From Collybiopsis luxurians FD-317 M1 (Eukaryota; Basidiomycota; Agaricomycetes; Agaricales; Omphalotaceae), in NCBI GenBank assembly GCA_000827265.1, contig KN834750.1, forward strand, positions 969,297 through 1,033,296: a stretch of 64,000 bases of DNA, written 5' to 3'. A program made the position numbers and the translations under genes. The notes under the pieces are model-generated. The model searched no databases and was not told the origin of the DNA. It was given only the letters and a program-made list of their open reading frames with translations. Of this stretch, positions 48,553-61,468 are shown in pieces (the first letter of the stretch is position 1; every line of letters starts with the position of its first letter).

Positions 48553-49576
48553 ATGACTGTTGTTCAATTATCAACTATCCAGCCATATCTCACAAGTTAC
48601 CGGCTCACATATCGCCGAATCAAGGGTATTATAGCTTTGTTTACGCTCTGTCAACGGTATTCGTTCTTACAAAACAACACACAGACATTAGACCGTTACA
48701 AACGAAGAATTCTCAGTACATTAGACCCGAATCGTCTCCAAGAGTCCGACTTTGTCGATATTTCTTTCTACAAAAACTTCACCCTTCGTCTCCAGTCAAA
48801 TATTCCAGACAGTTTCGAGCCATCTCTATCCTCTCCTTTCAAATTCGCCTACTCTTGGTCCCGCCACAATGGATCGAGACGAAATGAATTTCCTCGTCAG
48901 TCGAGTGGTTTCTTCTACTATCATTCACCAGGTGATCTGTCTCCGCTTGCTGGCGGTCTACGCTTTCGGAGAACAGATACCAGCAGTCCCCAAAGTTTCT
49001 CCAGTGGTGTGGATCTTTTGTGGCCCAATGGGCTGCCATGGAGTTACCCGTTACATCGTTTAGCTCGTGATCCTGCTTTTTCGCGTGTCCTTGTAAATGA
49101 TGGGCTGATTACAGAGGAATTGTTGGTGCAATGTCGCGAGGTCTTCAGAGAAAGAACCAATTTCAAATGGTCTACTCCCCTGCTTTTCCATTTGTCGCAA
49201 CCATTCTCCATTCCTCGAAATAAAAATTTCACCTCCATTTTTGCTGTTGTAAGCAATCAGTTGCTAGGACCAGCAATCATATCCACCAAGAACATCCTGG
49301 AAGAGTTTAGACAACTAGAGTCCAACCTAGATCATGGGAGCGTAGGTGAGCCTTGAGGTCGTTAGTCTATGCAAAACATGCTAACAACGTACATTAGGAC
49401 ATGTCCATGCTCGTCTAGTGCAGTCCAAATATGGGATGTTGGGTGCAGAGCTACTTGCTGTGCAACACGCGGCAAACACCCCCGCACTGCAGGTGCCTCA
49501 CAGAAAGCCTGTGCTTCTGAAGAGCTTTAGAACCGCAGAGTATATTGAACCTTTGTATCTCTTAGCACGAGGTTGA
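48553..49576 (+). CDS. Uncharacterised basidiomycete protein, at least two exons
   Basis: The main exon runs through SYRLTYRRIKGIIALFTLCQ, FYYHSPGDLSPLAGGLRFRRT and LPWSYPLHRLARDPAFSRVLV to LEEFRQLESNLDHGSVG; a GTGAGC donor near 49346 and a TTAG acceptor near 49398 join it to HVHARLVQSKYGMLGAELLA and LLKSFRTAEYIEPLYLLARG with TGA at 49574. The start is unsure: ATG at 48553 is in frame, but an upstream ATG near 48489 (MPTFPQNVTLPSIR then a GTGAGT donor) is also plausible. No known domain; the FYYHSP and LPWSYPL segments look conserved, and I recall similar short unannotated proteins in Agaricomycetes. No signal peptide. Confidence 0.55.
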
Positions 49577-49688
49577 TTACCACCCTCGTTCAACGTGTGT
49601 CCTATATGTAACGGGCTCGCTCTGAACATTTCAGTCCCATCCACCCTTGGTCATCTTCGATGCCCTCTCGCCCGACTTTCCGGATGCC

Positions 49689-50453
49689 CAAATGGCGTGG
49701 GTCTTGGATTGTATTGGTCTAGTGAAACTGTAACGATTCCTTCACAGAGACGGCCGTACTGCAGCTAGGCGTCTTTGGAGCTGTATGGTTTTTCTCAAAA
49801 CTACCAGGAATTGGTATATTTTTCTTCTGACGCTACAGGATGTCTACTAAAACATAACGAAGTTCGATATGTTTATGATTTGCTCACGGTTTCTTCTGAC
49901 TGGCCTCTGCGGCTCTATCCTATTGCCCAGTCTTTCTGTGAGATGTGTACATCTTCCTCGCGTAAATGTACTCATACTTGAACATAGTGGAAACGCACCC
50001 ATACTTGGCTCTTTGCGTTTTCGGGACGATATTTTTCGGACCCATCTCATTCGTGCTTCCCTTAGTTGCCCTGCAAGATACTATCATTCACCTTACGCTG
50101 AATGCTTTTTATGTTTTTCACGGCTATATCGCAGGCCAGTTTGAGGATCATTCGAATGAATGTTCAGCGTCTGACATTGCCTATCTACAGTGTGGAATTT
50201 CGCTCGATATTATTATTCTCCGAAAAGCGCTTTAGAGTTTGCTCCAGACTGCTTGAAATTGAGGCAGATTTTCGGTGTCTTGGAGTGGATGGCCGATGGT
50301 TATAATCACTGGACCATGAAGCACAAGTCTTTGTTGATACTTCGAGTGTTGGCTCTAATCGTGGCTTTGTGCGCTTCTACGTATATTATCAGGATGCAAC
50401 GAACCATTTCTCTGAAAGCATTTGACTACCTCTCTATTGTTACGACTTGGTGA
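49689..50453 (+). CDS. Candidate multi-pass membrane protein, tentative model
   Basis: Several exons on the plus strand are hydrophobic: TAVLQLGVFGAVWFFSKLPG (about 49750-49805), VETHPYLALCVFGTIFFGPISFVLPLVALQ split here as VETHPYLALCVFGTIFFGP and SFVLPLVALQDTIIHL (about 49985-50140), and the last exon LLILRVLALIVALCASTYII (50330-50390), ending TTW and TGA at 50451-50453. Between them is LLKHNEVRYVYDLLTVSSDW PLRLYPIAQSF. Donor and acceptor candidates exist (GTATAT...ACAG, CATAG) but I could not join all exons with certainty, and the first exon is doubtful. Three or more membrane helices are likely. Family not recognised. Confidence 0.4.
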
Positions 50454-50558
50454 ATTACTAGACGTAAATTATATTTATACTGTATGAGGTGTATGGTGTA
50501 TTGACGCGATCGTGAGAAGGAGAAGAATAAATTTGGCGCCTTCCTTTTCGTGACTCGA

Positions 50559-52859
<2,301 letters not shown>

Positions 52860-53073
52860 AAAAGATGTTTCGTAGATAACAGTACTAGTATCTTTGGGCA
52901 TATTAATTTGATTGCTTGCTGGCAGTGTTCAGCGCTCTGCCTTGACTCTCAAGTAAAACCGAGATTTGACGAAATGTAGCATGTTAGTCCTGATACAATT
53001 ACACCATGAAAGTATGTAGAAACTCCGGATTCACAACCCATCAACTAGTATATACCTCTGCGAATTTAATCGC

Positions 53074-53544
53074 TCACAGGTAGTAATACCTCTTGTGCCT
53101 ACTGCTGCTCGACGACCCGCGGCGGTGATGTCTACTCGACGATTTTGAGGCAAGAATGACCGCCGGTTGAGAAGGGTAGTAAGTCGAAGAGTAAGGGTAA
53201 GGAACGCTGTACGAGCTGCGATGGTACGACGGTACGGGGGCAACATATTGAGGCGGCATCATCATGGAAGGTCCACCGTAAAAGTTGTGCTGCATGGGAA
53301 TGTGCGAGGATTGGTGGTGGCGGCGGCTGTCATAGTACGACCCATGTGTGGGAACGTATCGGGGCTCGTAAGAGGACGAAGAATAGGACGAGCTAGGATA
53401 GACAACGCTCGGGGGAGCGGATCCGTATACAACATTCGGAGGGCTAGAGCCATATACCACATTCGAAGGGCTCGAGCCATATACAACACTCGAAGGAGCG
53501 GAGCTATAGACGGCGCTTCCGGCGTGTGAGCTGACAAAAGGCAT
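53074..53544 (-). CDS. Low-complexity Tyr/Ser repeat protein
   Basis: 156 residues, intronless, ATG at 53544. Residues about 10-50 are four to five copies of a ten-residue unit: SAVYSSAPS, SVVYGSSPS, NVVYGSSPP, NVVYGSAPP, SVVYPSSS, mirrored in the DNA as 30-bp repeats. The middle is Tyr/Ser/Pro-rich (YEPRYVPTHGSYYDS, MMMPPQYVAPVPSYHRSSYS) and the end is basic (SSSRHHRRGSSSSSRHKRYY YL). It should be disordered and may form condensates or bind RNA or surfaces. No signal peptide. Family unknown. The long clean frame and biased but regular repeat support a real gene. Confidence 0.6.
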   Translation of the reverse strand: MPFVSSHAGSAVYSSAPSSVVYGSSPSNVVYGSSPPNVVYGSAPPSVVYPSSSYSSSSYEPRYVPTHGSYYDSRRHHQSSHIPMQHNFYGGPSMMMPPQYVAPVPSYHRSSYSVPYPYSSTYYPSQPAVILASKSSSRHHRRGSSSSSRHKRYYYL

Positions 53545-54596
53545 GTTGTGAGGTTGTAATGAGCTAGTTTGTGTTAAAGACGTGTGCAGCTGCTGAATGC
53601 GTAGGCGAGGACGATGTAATGAATACGTGAATCAGAACGATTTCGTCAAAAAGTAATAGGTGCGGGGTCGTCAAAAGTCGTAAAGGTCGTCAACAACCGT
53701 GTGTTCAAGAGTCGTATAGGCCGGCTATATGAGTCAACTCTTGGGGTAAAAAAAATGCATGTGTAGGTTTACCAGACCTTTATACCTCAGGCGCATCATT
53801 AGATCAGCCTACTGAAACCACCATCAGCACCGCTCGCCGGGCCCTGCAGGGTTGCGCTTGGAGATGATAAGATGAGACCTCCTACCTGCACCGCCTGAGC
53901 AATTTGAGTGCACTGGGGTACGGTGATGAGCGGTGGAAGCAGCGACACCTGGTATGTATCGCCTGCACTTAATAAGGGAACAAATTACAGAGCAATATAT
54001 CCGATAGTACGCGTGTTGCCGTAACGTCCGAAATGCATTTTTGCAGCTAGAGCGTGTACAGAGGATTAGCCTGGTAAAAGGAATTATAGACTGTCTTTGA
54101 GAGCGTCCTTTCAAAGTAGCTTGGCCAGTGGGCAGTTAGTGAGCGGAACATAGTTTTACCGCCCTATCTCCCCAAATCGGTCAACTCGGAGATCTAAAAT
54201 TATGAGCTTTTCGAGTCTCTCGACCTCCCCAGTCCCGTGCAGCTCAAGCGATCTGCATCGTTCGGTCTCATCGTGTAAGTAATTACTCGGATAGTTAACA
54301 GATAGTCGAAGCTTTTTCATCCCGTTTTCCTGCTTAGTTGGACCGATAGGATCTTTTTTTATACTAACACCATAGCGGTTGTATTCAAAGGTAATTTTGC
54401 CAGGACATGCCGTCATCATGCATTCCTCATGCATTCCTCTCAGGCTTCTAACTGCACTCTCACTCAGTTTGAGAGGTCCGCTTCCTCTTCGGGGACTTGT
54501 CATCCTCCGAACTGGCCACCGAGGACATAGAAATAGACAACATGTCCATTGTTGCATGCCATTCCTTCTGTAGTTACCGACAGGCTGTCTTCTCAG
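53545..54596. other. Intergenic, about 1 kb; one doubtful frame
   Basis: A 133-codon minus-strand frame (54156-54557, ATG start) has no domain match and overlaps the presumed promoter of the MFS gene. The remainder shows only short frames. Repeated gtcgtaaag/gtcgt motifs occur around 53640-53720, near the repeat-protein promoter. Confidence 0.4.
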
Positions 54597-56658
54597 ATGC
54601 CCGACTTTGCAGAGAAGAATGCTGAGTCCAAGGGCTCGAACGGAGTTGAAGCTACCAGCCAGCGCCTCTCAGAAGAGTCTGTTGTTGTAGCCAACAACGA
54701 AGTGGAAGTGAATACTGCTTCGCCTTCTGCGTTAGATTTTCCCGAAGGGGGTCTCGCTGGGTAAGTGGTTGCCTCTTTTGATCAACATAGATCGCGACGA
54801 TGATGCGTGCTCCAGCTGGGCAACTGTTTTGGGAGGTAAGCAATACGTCGCGTTCTATGCTCCTTTTCTCATTCCAAGATAATATTCAAGCCTTTCTGAT
54901 TCAGTTCTGCGGATTTGGGTGAGTCTGTGTGCCAATTTATGGACCCTTGTTCGAACGTCTGGGCAGCTACTCAGCGTCCTTCGGAGTGTACCAAGGTGGG
55001 TACCCCGCTTTTGTCGAACGCGTCCGTTGAACTCGATTTGAATCTTCAGCCTACTATACGACCGTCTATATCACCAACGAAACCGCATCGACCATCTCGT
55101 GAGTCTCCAAAACTTCTCCAAGTGAAATCATTCTGAACTTATCAGATGGATCGGAGGCGTCAATGCCTCTTTCTCCATTTTCATCGGGCTGATATCGGGA
55201 AGACTTTTTGACAAAGGCTACTTGTGAGGGTCTAGCTTTAGGAATGTTGTCTGCGACCTGAAATTTGATTGAAATAGCTATCATATGGTCTGGGGAGGAG
55301 CCGCGCTGGATATCGTCTGTCTCTGGCTGTTAACCCTTGCCAACCCAGACAGTTTCTATCAAGTACGGGTCTCCTGCCTCTTGAGTCCTTGTTCTTCTGA
55401 ACGGCGCTCTGCAGAATTTCCTCGCTCAAGGCATCGGTTGTGGCATTGCTCAAGGAATGATGTACCTACCTTGTATTGCCGTCGTATCACATTACTTTAG
55501 GCAACGGCGAGCACTCGCTATGACCATAGTCGCTTCAGGTTCCTCGATGGGCTCCATTATCCAGCCAATTATGTTGAACAACCTCTTGAAAGAACATGGG
55601 TTCAAGACGGCTACTATAGCTAACGCTGCGCTCCTCACTGGGATATTAGTTATTGCCTGCTTGTTGATGCGTACAAGGCTCCCTCCACCCCCTACTGTGA
55701 TGCCATTCTCTACAGCTGTGACAAAATTTTCTCGAGATATGCCATATGTGATGGGATGCTTGGGGTTTGGATCTTCCGTGCTGAAGTAGCTCAAATGTTC
55801 ATTCATTCTTTCCAGGTTAATTATATTCTCCATTGGCTACTACTATCCGCTCTTTTACATTCAACTTGATGCCGAGCTACACGGACTTTCAGAGCATGTT
55901 AATTTCTATATCGTGCGTGCACTCGTGTTGTCATATTCCACAGCTTATACATAACATTCTTCTAATAGCTGGTCATCCTAAACGTATTTAGTTTCTTGGG
56001 ACGTCTGAGCCCTGGCTTCCTGGCAAACAGAGTCGGTGTTCCAAATCTCATTACGATGGGCATGTTTGGCTGCGCAGTGGTGATGCTTGGTATGATAGGC
56101 GCAAAATCTGTGGGCAGTTTCATCGTAGTCGCTATCCTTTATGGCTATGCTGCGGGAACATGTATGTTCTTTTTTTTGTTCTCAACGCCTGGCGCCGTTC
56201 TGACCGAACTGAAGTTATTTCTCTTGCCAATCCTCTACTGGCCGGATTCGCTACTGATCAGATGGAAGTAGGGTGGGTCCAATTAGGAAATCCTACTCTT
56301 TCGTTCACTCACGCGCGTCATTATCAGCGCCAGGATGGGCATCGGTTTTACTCTTTCCGGTATCGGAGCTTTAGTCGGTGCGGATATACATTCCTGATAC
56401 GCGTTTTGAACCGACTCGACCGATTTTCTTACCACAGGAGGATCTATCGAAGGAGCTCTGTTGACCAGTAAATTCATCTGGTGGAAACCTGCTGTGTTTA
56501 GCGGTGTATGTGATTTTCTTTCGTCCAGTTTGGCAGTCGTTGAAGACTCTTCTCAGGTATTTGCACTTGCTGGAGTCGCTCTTATGGTTGTTATGATCAT
56601 TATGATTCGCCAACGCGAAAGGAGGAAGGCCATTGCTTCTAGGTCCGAGAAAGCATAG
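54597..56658 (+). CDS. MFS transporter, monocarboxylate/riboflavin (MCH) type
   Basis: About 500 residues in ten or so exons. ATG at 54597 opens a hydrophilic acidic N-terminus (MPDFAEKNAESKGS) and then DFPEGGLAGWATVLG, the typical 'DGGWGW'-like start of TM1. Other blocks: FGVYQ, YTTVYITNETASTISWIGGV NASFSIFIGLISGRLFD, NFLAQGIGCGIAQGMMYLPC IAVVSHYFRQRRALAMTIVA SGSSMGSIIQPIM (TM4-5 signature), and the C-terminal half with LNVFSFLGRLSPGFLANRVG VPNLITMG, VISLANPLLAGFATDQ, RMGIGFTLSGIGALVG and FALAGVALMVVMIIMIRQRER. MCH-type porters import riboflavin, nicotinate or other small acids across the plasma membrane. Substrate not predictable. Convergent with the mitochondrial carrier gene. Confidence 0.87.
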
Positions 56659-57011
56659 GATGTTGGAGAACACATGTCGACGAAGTCGGCATCGATCTCT
56701 GTATTGACTCTGAACATTAATATGGTCTCTCTTTGGAATGCCTTACACTGGGCATGTCGATTTCCGCTGTAATTGCTGAGTTCCTCGACCTTGTGATGAG
56801 GATGTATGCGATTCGCAACAAATGACGAGGTAGAATACAGCTGCGTATCCCATGCTAGTCGTGTAAAATACTTATTCAGTAGCGTACAGCCCTGTATGTG
56901 TAGCGATCTGAACTCGGCGCTCACGCCCTCTTTAGCTTTATCTCTATTAATCTAGGTATTTGTTGTTGACCGATACAGACTGCTGCAAAAACCCTCCATA
57001 AGCTCATCAAG
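56659..57011. other. Convergent intergenic gap
   Basis: 3' flanks of two convergent genes. No gene seen. Confidence 0.6.
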
Positions 57012-58006
57012 CTATTCGTCTGGTCCGTTTGTAAGATGTCGGGAGCTCATCAGCCCTCCTGCGACCCATTCATATACGCCTAGAAAGACAGCACCTCCAG
57101 CGGATATCCATAACGTCCTTGGTACAACCCCGGCGAATAATGCTTTCGCACCTTCCTGTTGATAAATAGTTTGAAAGCGGAGAAACAGGCTGGGAGAGGG
57201 TAGTGCACGATCCTGTAAAACGACTCATAAGTCGAATACTTGAAAACCTCAGTAGATGAAGGACATACCCTCATATCGAGCATGATTCTTGTTTTAAGAA
57301 CATCTAGCGGTGTAGTAGCTGCGGCAGCGAAACCACCAGCAATACTTCCGCAGACGGCGGCTTCATGGGCATAGAGTGGTTTTCGACCAAGGAATTCCGA
57401 TAGCCGTAATTTCAAAAATTCGTACAACGGAAATTGGAGTGAAGTAAAGGGTATCTGTAGAGATTGAGCATCGTAAGTCGTTCCTGAACAAGCAAGTTTA
57501 CCTCTCGCATGACGGTTACACCGAATCCCTTGTAAAAGCCCTTGATTCCATCAGTGGTCCATAAGATACGCGCTGCTGCGAAAGAAGACCGCCCAGACCC
57601 ATAGGTAGACGTTTGCATGCGCGTTTTTACAACTTCGGTAGGAACACGTATCAGACATGCTGCCTAGAATAATAAAAACACTACCATCTTAGAATACTTG
57701 ATTCTGAGTGCGTACAATTTCGCCTAGAGATGCGGAAACAATGTGATTGACTGGAGCCAGGTCGCCAGATAATGGAACGACTTTCTTCATTGTATCGTAT
57801 GTGCAGAAGAAAGCAGCAGCTCCTGGCGCGCTTCCCACAACGACACTTCCAATCCCTTTATAAATTCCCTTGAATCCGCCAGCGTGAGCAAAGCCTTGAG
57901 AAGATTGAAGACGAGTTTTAAGAGTGTCTATTGGAAAAAATAGAAGATCCACCGCAGTTCCAGCAGCGGCGCCTGCGACCAAGGATTCGAAAAACGTAGG
58001 CGACAT
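57012..58006 (-). CDS. PET8: Mitochondrial S-adenosylmethionine carrier
   Basis: About 260-280 residues in five or six exons; the mitochondrial carrier family has three repeats of two helices. Each repeat's Px[DE]xx[KR] signature is visible: FFPIDTLKTRLQSSQGF, RVPTEVVKTRMQTSTYG, and ATTPLDVLKTRIMLDMR, followed by GIYKGIGSVVVGSAPGAAAF F, GFYKGFGVTVMRE and ALFAGVVPRTLWISAGGAVF LGVYEW. The first repeat reads FESLVAGAAAGTAVDLLFFP, matching the Pet8/SLC25A26 group that brings SAM into mitochondria. ATG at 58006 (MSPTFFESLVAG) matches the family's short N-terminus; an in-frame upstream ATG at 58081 would add 25 residues. It is divergent from the LSH-like ATPase gene. Confidence 0.85.
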
Positions 58007-58126
58007 GAAACTGAAAGGAGAATGGAAGATAAGCGCCGTTACAATAAATTTTGGCGCTCGTATCATGCGACTTTGACTCATTGACACGGGAGAGCGCTCA
58101 ACCAGCTGACTTGGATTTAAACCACC
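58007..58126. promoter_or_regulatory. Bidirectional promoter, SAM carrier and SNF2 ATPase
   Basis: 120 bp between ATG codons (45 bp if the upstream SAM carrier ATG at 58081 is used). Such a short gap implies a shared promoter and overlapping leaders. Confidence 0.5.
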
Positions 58127-61100
58127 ATGTCCTCTCGCTCGTCTTCACCCCAACCTTCACTTTTCAGTGCTACCGTACCACCAAGTAGTACTGCCGCGTC
58201 TAGTCCACCTCCCAATAATGTTAAGGGAGAAGAAGAAGAGGAAATCGCGTGTGAGAATGTGAGACACGCTCCTTCTTCTTGCTAGCAGAGCTAAACAATA
58301 AAACAGGAACTCGAGCCTATCAATATAGAGGGGCAGGTAATCATATCCTGGATTTACCGTGAATCTGCAGCTAATGACCGCTTTCAGGATGTCGAGGCGC
58401 GTTTTCGACAGCTGAATTTTGTCCTCGAGAAATCTGCCATGTATTCCAAAATGCTCAAGGAGGCCATGGACAACGCCAGTAGTACAATGTATGACTATAT
58501 AGAAGTTCCTTCTTCCAAGTCCAAATCCAAGAAGAAGGGCGCAGCGACTCGAAAAAGGGGTCGAAAGCGAACAATCGTGGAGTCGGAAGAAGAAGAAGAG
58601 GATGAGGAAGCTCTCGCTAGCAAAAGAAGGAAAATCCCCGAGAGCACTGGAGATGCTATCGAAACGACCCCAGTTTTGAAGCAACCATCGCTCGTCACAG
58701 GAGCTAAATTGAAATCGTATCAGCTCGAAGGTGTACAGTGGATGGCTTCTATGCACAATAGTGGATTTTCCGGAATTCTAGGTCTGTCTCTTTTTTTTTT
58801 TTTTCGATATCAGGATTCAAACTCATACCTCCTGCCAGCCGATGAAATGGGGCTGGGCAAGGCGAGTAGTTAATCCCACAATTATCACTTTCTGCCTAAC
58901 AATTACCCATAGACACTTCAAACAATTGCGTTCAGTGCTCACCTCCGTTCAGTGCACTTCTTCAAACCGTTCCTTATTGTCTGCCCTCTCAGCGTGCTGC
59001 AAAATTGGATCGACGAATACGCCAAGTTTGCCCCAGATGTGTGTCATTCATTGTGTCTTCGAAGTTTCTTTTCTGAAACGGCCTACAGATACCAGTTTGC
59101 ATGTATCATGGTACTCCTGCAGAGAGAGCAACTCTTCGCCGGGATGTTCTTCGAAACGATTTATTCACCGATAAAAGTGCTTCCGCTTCTGAAGCCCCTC
59201 AGAGTCCGGCCCAGTCCAAGCGAGGAAGAGGAAAGGGCAGACGAGGCCGTGGTGGCACCCGGAAGTCCGTTCCTAAAATCGGAAGCACTGAGAAGAAGGA
59301 TGAGGAGGAATACACTGCGGAAGAAATCGGACGAGCGCTAGAATTTCCCGTTGTTGTTACAACGTACGAAATGATCATCAAGGACAGAGCTTACCTTTCT
59401 GCGTATAGCTGGGGCTACATCGTTGTAGATGAAGGACATAGGCTAAAGAACCTCGACTGCAGGCTCACTCGAGAAATCAAGAAGTATCCGACTGCTTCTA
59501 GGATGATTTTAACCGGCACTCCTTTGCATGTGAGTCCACTGAGAAGCATTTGGTCTCCATTAGGTCTAACATACATTGAAAGAATAACCTCTCCGAACTT
59601 TGGTCTCTGCTGAATTTTGTACTACCGGATATTTTCAGGGACGTCGACTCTTTCCAAGCATGGTAAGATCGCCAAGTATATGTCTACTCGTTCAAGTGTT
59701 CATTCTTATCTCTACCAGGTTTGATTTACCGACGATGCAGGAGTCCCTGGGCAGAGACCGTACGGTTCAGATCATTGATACTTTGCACGCCATTCTGAAA
59801 CCGTTCCTATTACGTCGACTGAAGTCTGACGTTGAAACGAATCTACCGCCGAAGAAGGAGTATGTCTTATACGCGCCTCTCAGCGTTCTCCAGCGGGAGG
59901 CATACGACAAGGTATTGGATGGTACTCTTAGGGCGTACCTGATGCAGAACAAAGATGACGCGAAAGTTGAACCGTCCTCTGAGGACTTGGGTCCGAGGAA
60001 GCTTCGAGCCAAGGGCCGACCGAGCTATGTTGTCGATGAAGATGACGATGAATATTTTGCAAAATTGGAAGAAGGGGAGATAGAACGCCTTCAAGCGGAG
60101 AAAGCAGTCGATCTCACAAAGCTGCGTGAAGCCCATCGACAGGAGCTCGCACGTATGTATCCTGTTTTTGTCTCAAACATTTCATGTTCTCATTCAAATT
60201 CGACTTGTAGGTAAGAAGGTGAGCAATATGAAGTTGCAGAACACAGTGATGCAACTTCGAAAAGTTTGCTCCCATCCGTTCTTGTTCGACTGGCCTTTGG
60301 ATCCGGTGACTTTTCAACCTATACTCAACGAAGAGTTGGTATCGGCCAGTGGTAAAATGATGGTTCTGGATCGCCTTCTTACCGAGTTGTTCAAACGCAA
60401 ACACAAGGTGTTGTTGTTCAGCCAGTTTACCACAATGCTTGACATTATCGAAGTAAGCGTATTTCTCACATTGGCGTCTTATTATTCTGACCTTTCTCGC
60501 TTCTTCATAGGATTGGGCCCGGGAGCTCAAAGGATGGATCATCTGTCGTATCGACGGGTCGAGTTCTCCAGAAGAACGGCGAGAACAAATGCTGACGTTC
60601 CAAAATGGAGGTGATGCTCCAAGTGCACCTCATCTCTTCCTTCTGAGTACTCGAGCCGGCGGTCTTGGAATTAATCTTGTCGCCGCAGATACTGTTATTT
60701 TTTATGATCAAGATTGGGTAAATCTCCAAGTTCTTGTTTTATTAAGATTACTGAAGTCCCTCCTTTAGAATCCACAAATGGATGCTCAAGCTCAGGACCG
60801 CGCTCATCGTATTGGCCAGACGAAGCCCGTCCTCGTCTTCAGACTGGTCAGTGCCCATACAATTGAAACGAAAATAATGCAGCGGGCGACCGAAAAGCGA
60901 CAACTCGAAGCGCTAGTTATTGCTAAAGGTTTGTTTCCTGCTTTTGAGCCTCCGATAAGATCTGATTATCATTCTTAGGTAAATTCAAGAAGCCTACTGC
61001 AGCTGCCCAGCGCAGCGGTAAAAGCGAGACTATGGCAGAAATGGCAGCTTCTCTTTTGCGACTCGAAGGAGAACAGATCAATGTAGTGCCCAATACTAGC

Positions 61101-61319
61101 GAGGGAAAGGCCAACGTCTTGACTAACCAAGACCTGGATGCCCTCCTGGACCGCTCTCCCGAGATCTTCACCGATAGAGGGAAAGGTTGGACCTCGGCAG
61201 ATGCTCAGAGCACAGGCGCTGTCAAGGGTGGAAAGAAAGCAGCATTTGCTGTCTACGAAGCTCCGTCTAACGAAGGGAATGATGCACTGGCAATGATGTT
61301 AGGTGAAGACGAAGAGTAA
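58127..61319 (+). CDS. SNF2-family ATPase, LSH/HELLS/DDM1 group
   Basis: About 900 residues in a dozen exons. ATG at 58127 (ACCACCATG, strong). A disordered Lys/Glu-rich N-terminus ([22 protein letters not shown]) leads to [23 protein letters not shown], then ADEMGLGK joined to [12 protein letters not shown] across an intron with a GC donor (58862-58912). Next come [43 protein letters not shown], an insertion with a [11 protein letters not shown] basic patch, [29 protein letters not shown] (motif II DEGH), [120 protein letters not shown] and [29 protein letters not shown] is typical of HELLS/DDM1/Irc5, which move nucleosomes and, in some fungi and plants, support DNA methylation. Confidence 0.9.
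58862..58912 (+). other. GC-AG intron inside the P-loop of the SNF2 ATPase
   Basis: Joining GGC AAG directly to ACA CTT restores the conserved GLGKTLQTIAF reading; the intervening 51 nt start GCGAGT and end CCCATAG, with a CCTAAC branch-like motif near 58895. No GT donor nearby gives the same protein. Confidence 0.75.
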
Positions 61320-61468
61320 TTTTTGTTTGGGATCTACGTGTATGAGTATATTTACAACTAATTATAGAGTTTATGAGGATCACTACACATTTTTTGCATA
61401 GATACCCCAACTCTTTGTATGAAGACAGTATATACAGTAAACACTATAAAGAAAAACAAAATATAAGA

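Noticed and set aside
54156..54557. 133-codon minus-strand frame upstream of the MFS gene
   Set aside because: ATG start but no recognisable fold, and it overlaps the promoter region of a solid gene; composition looks random.
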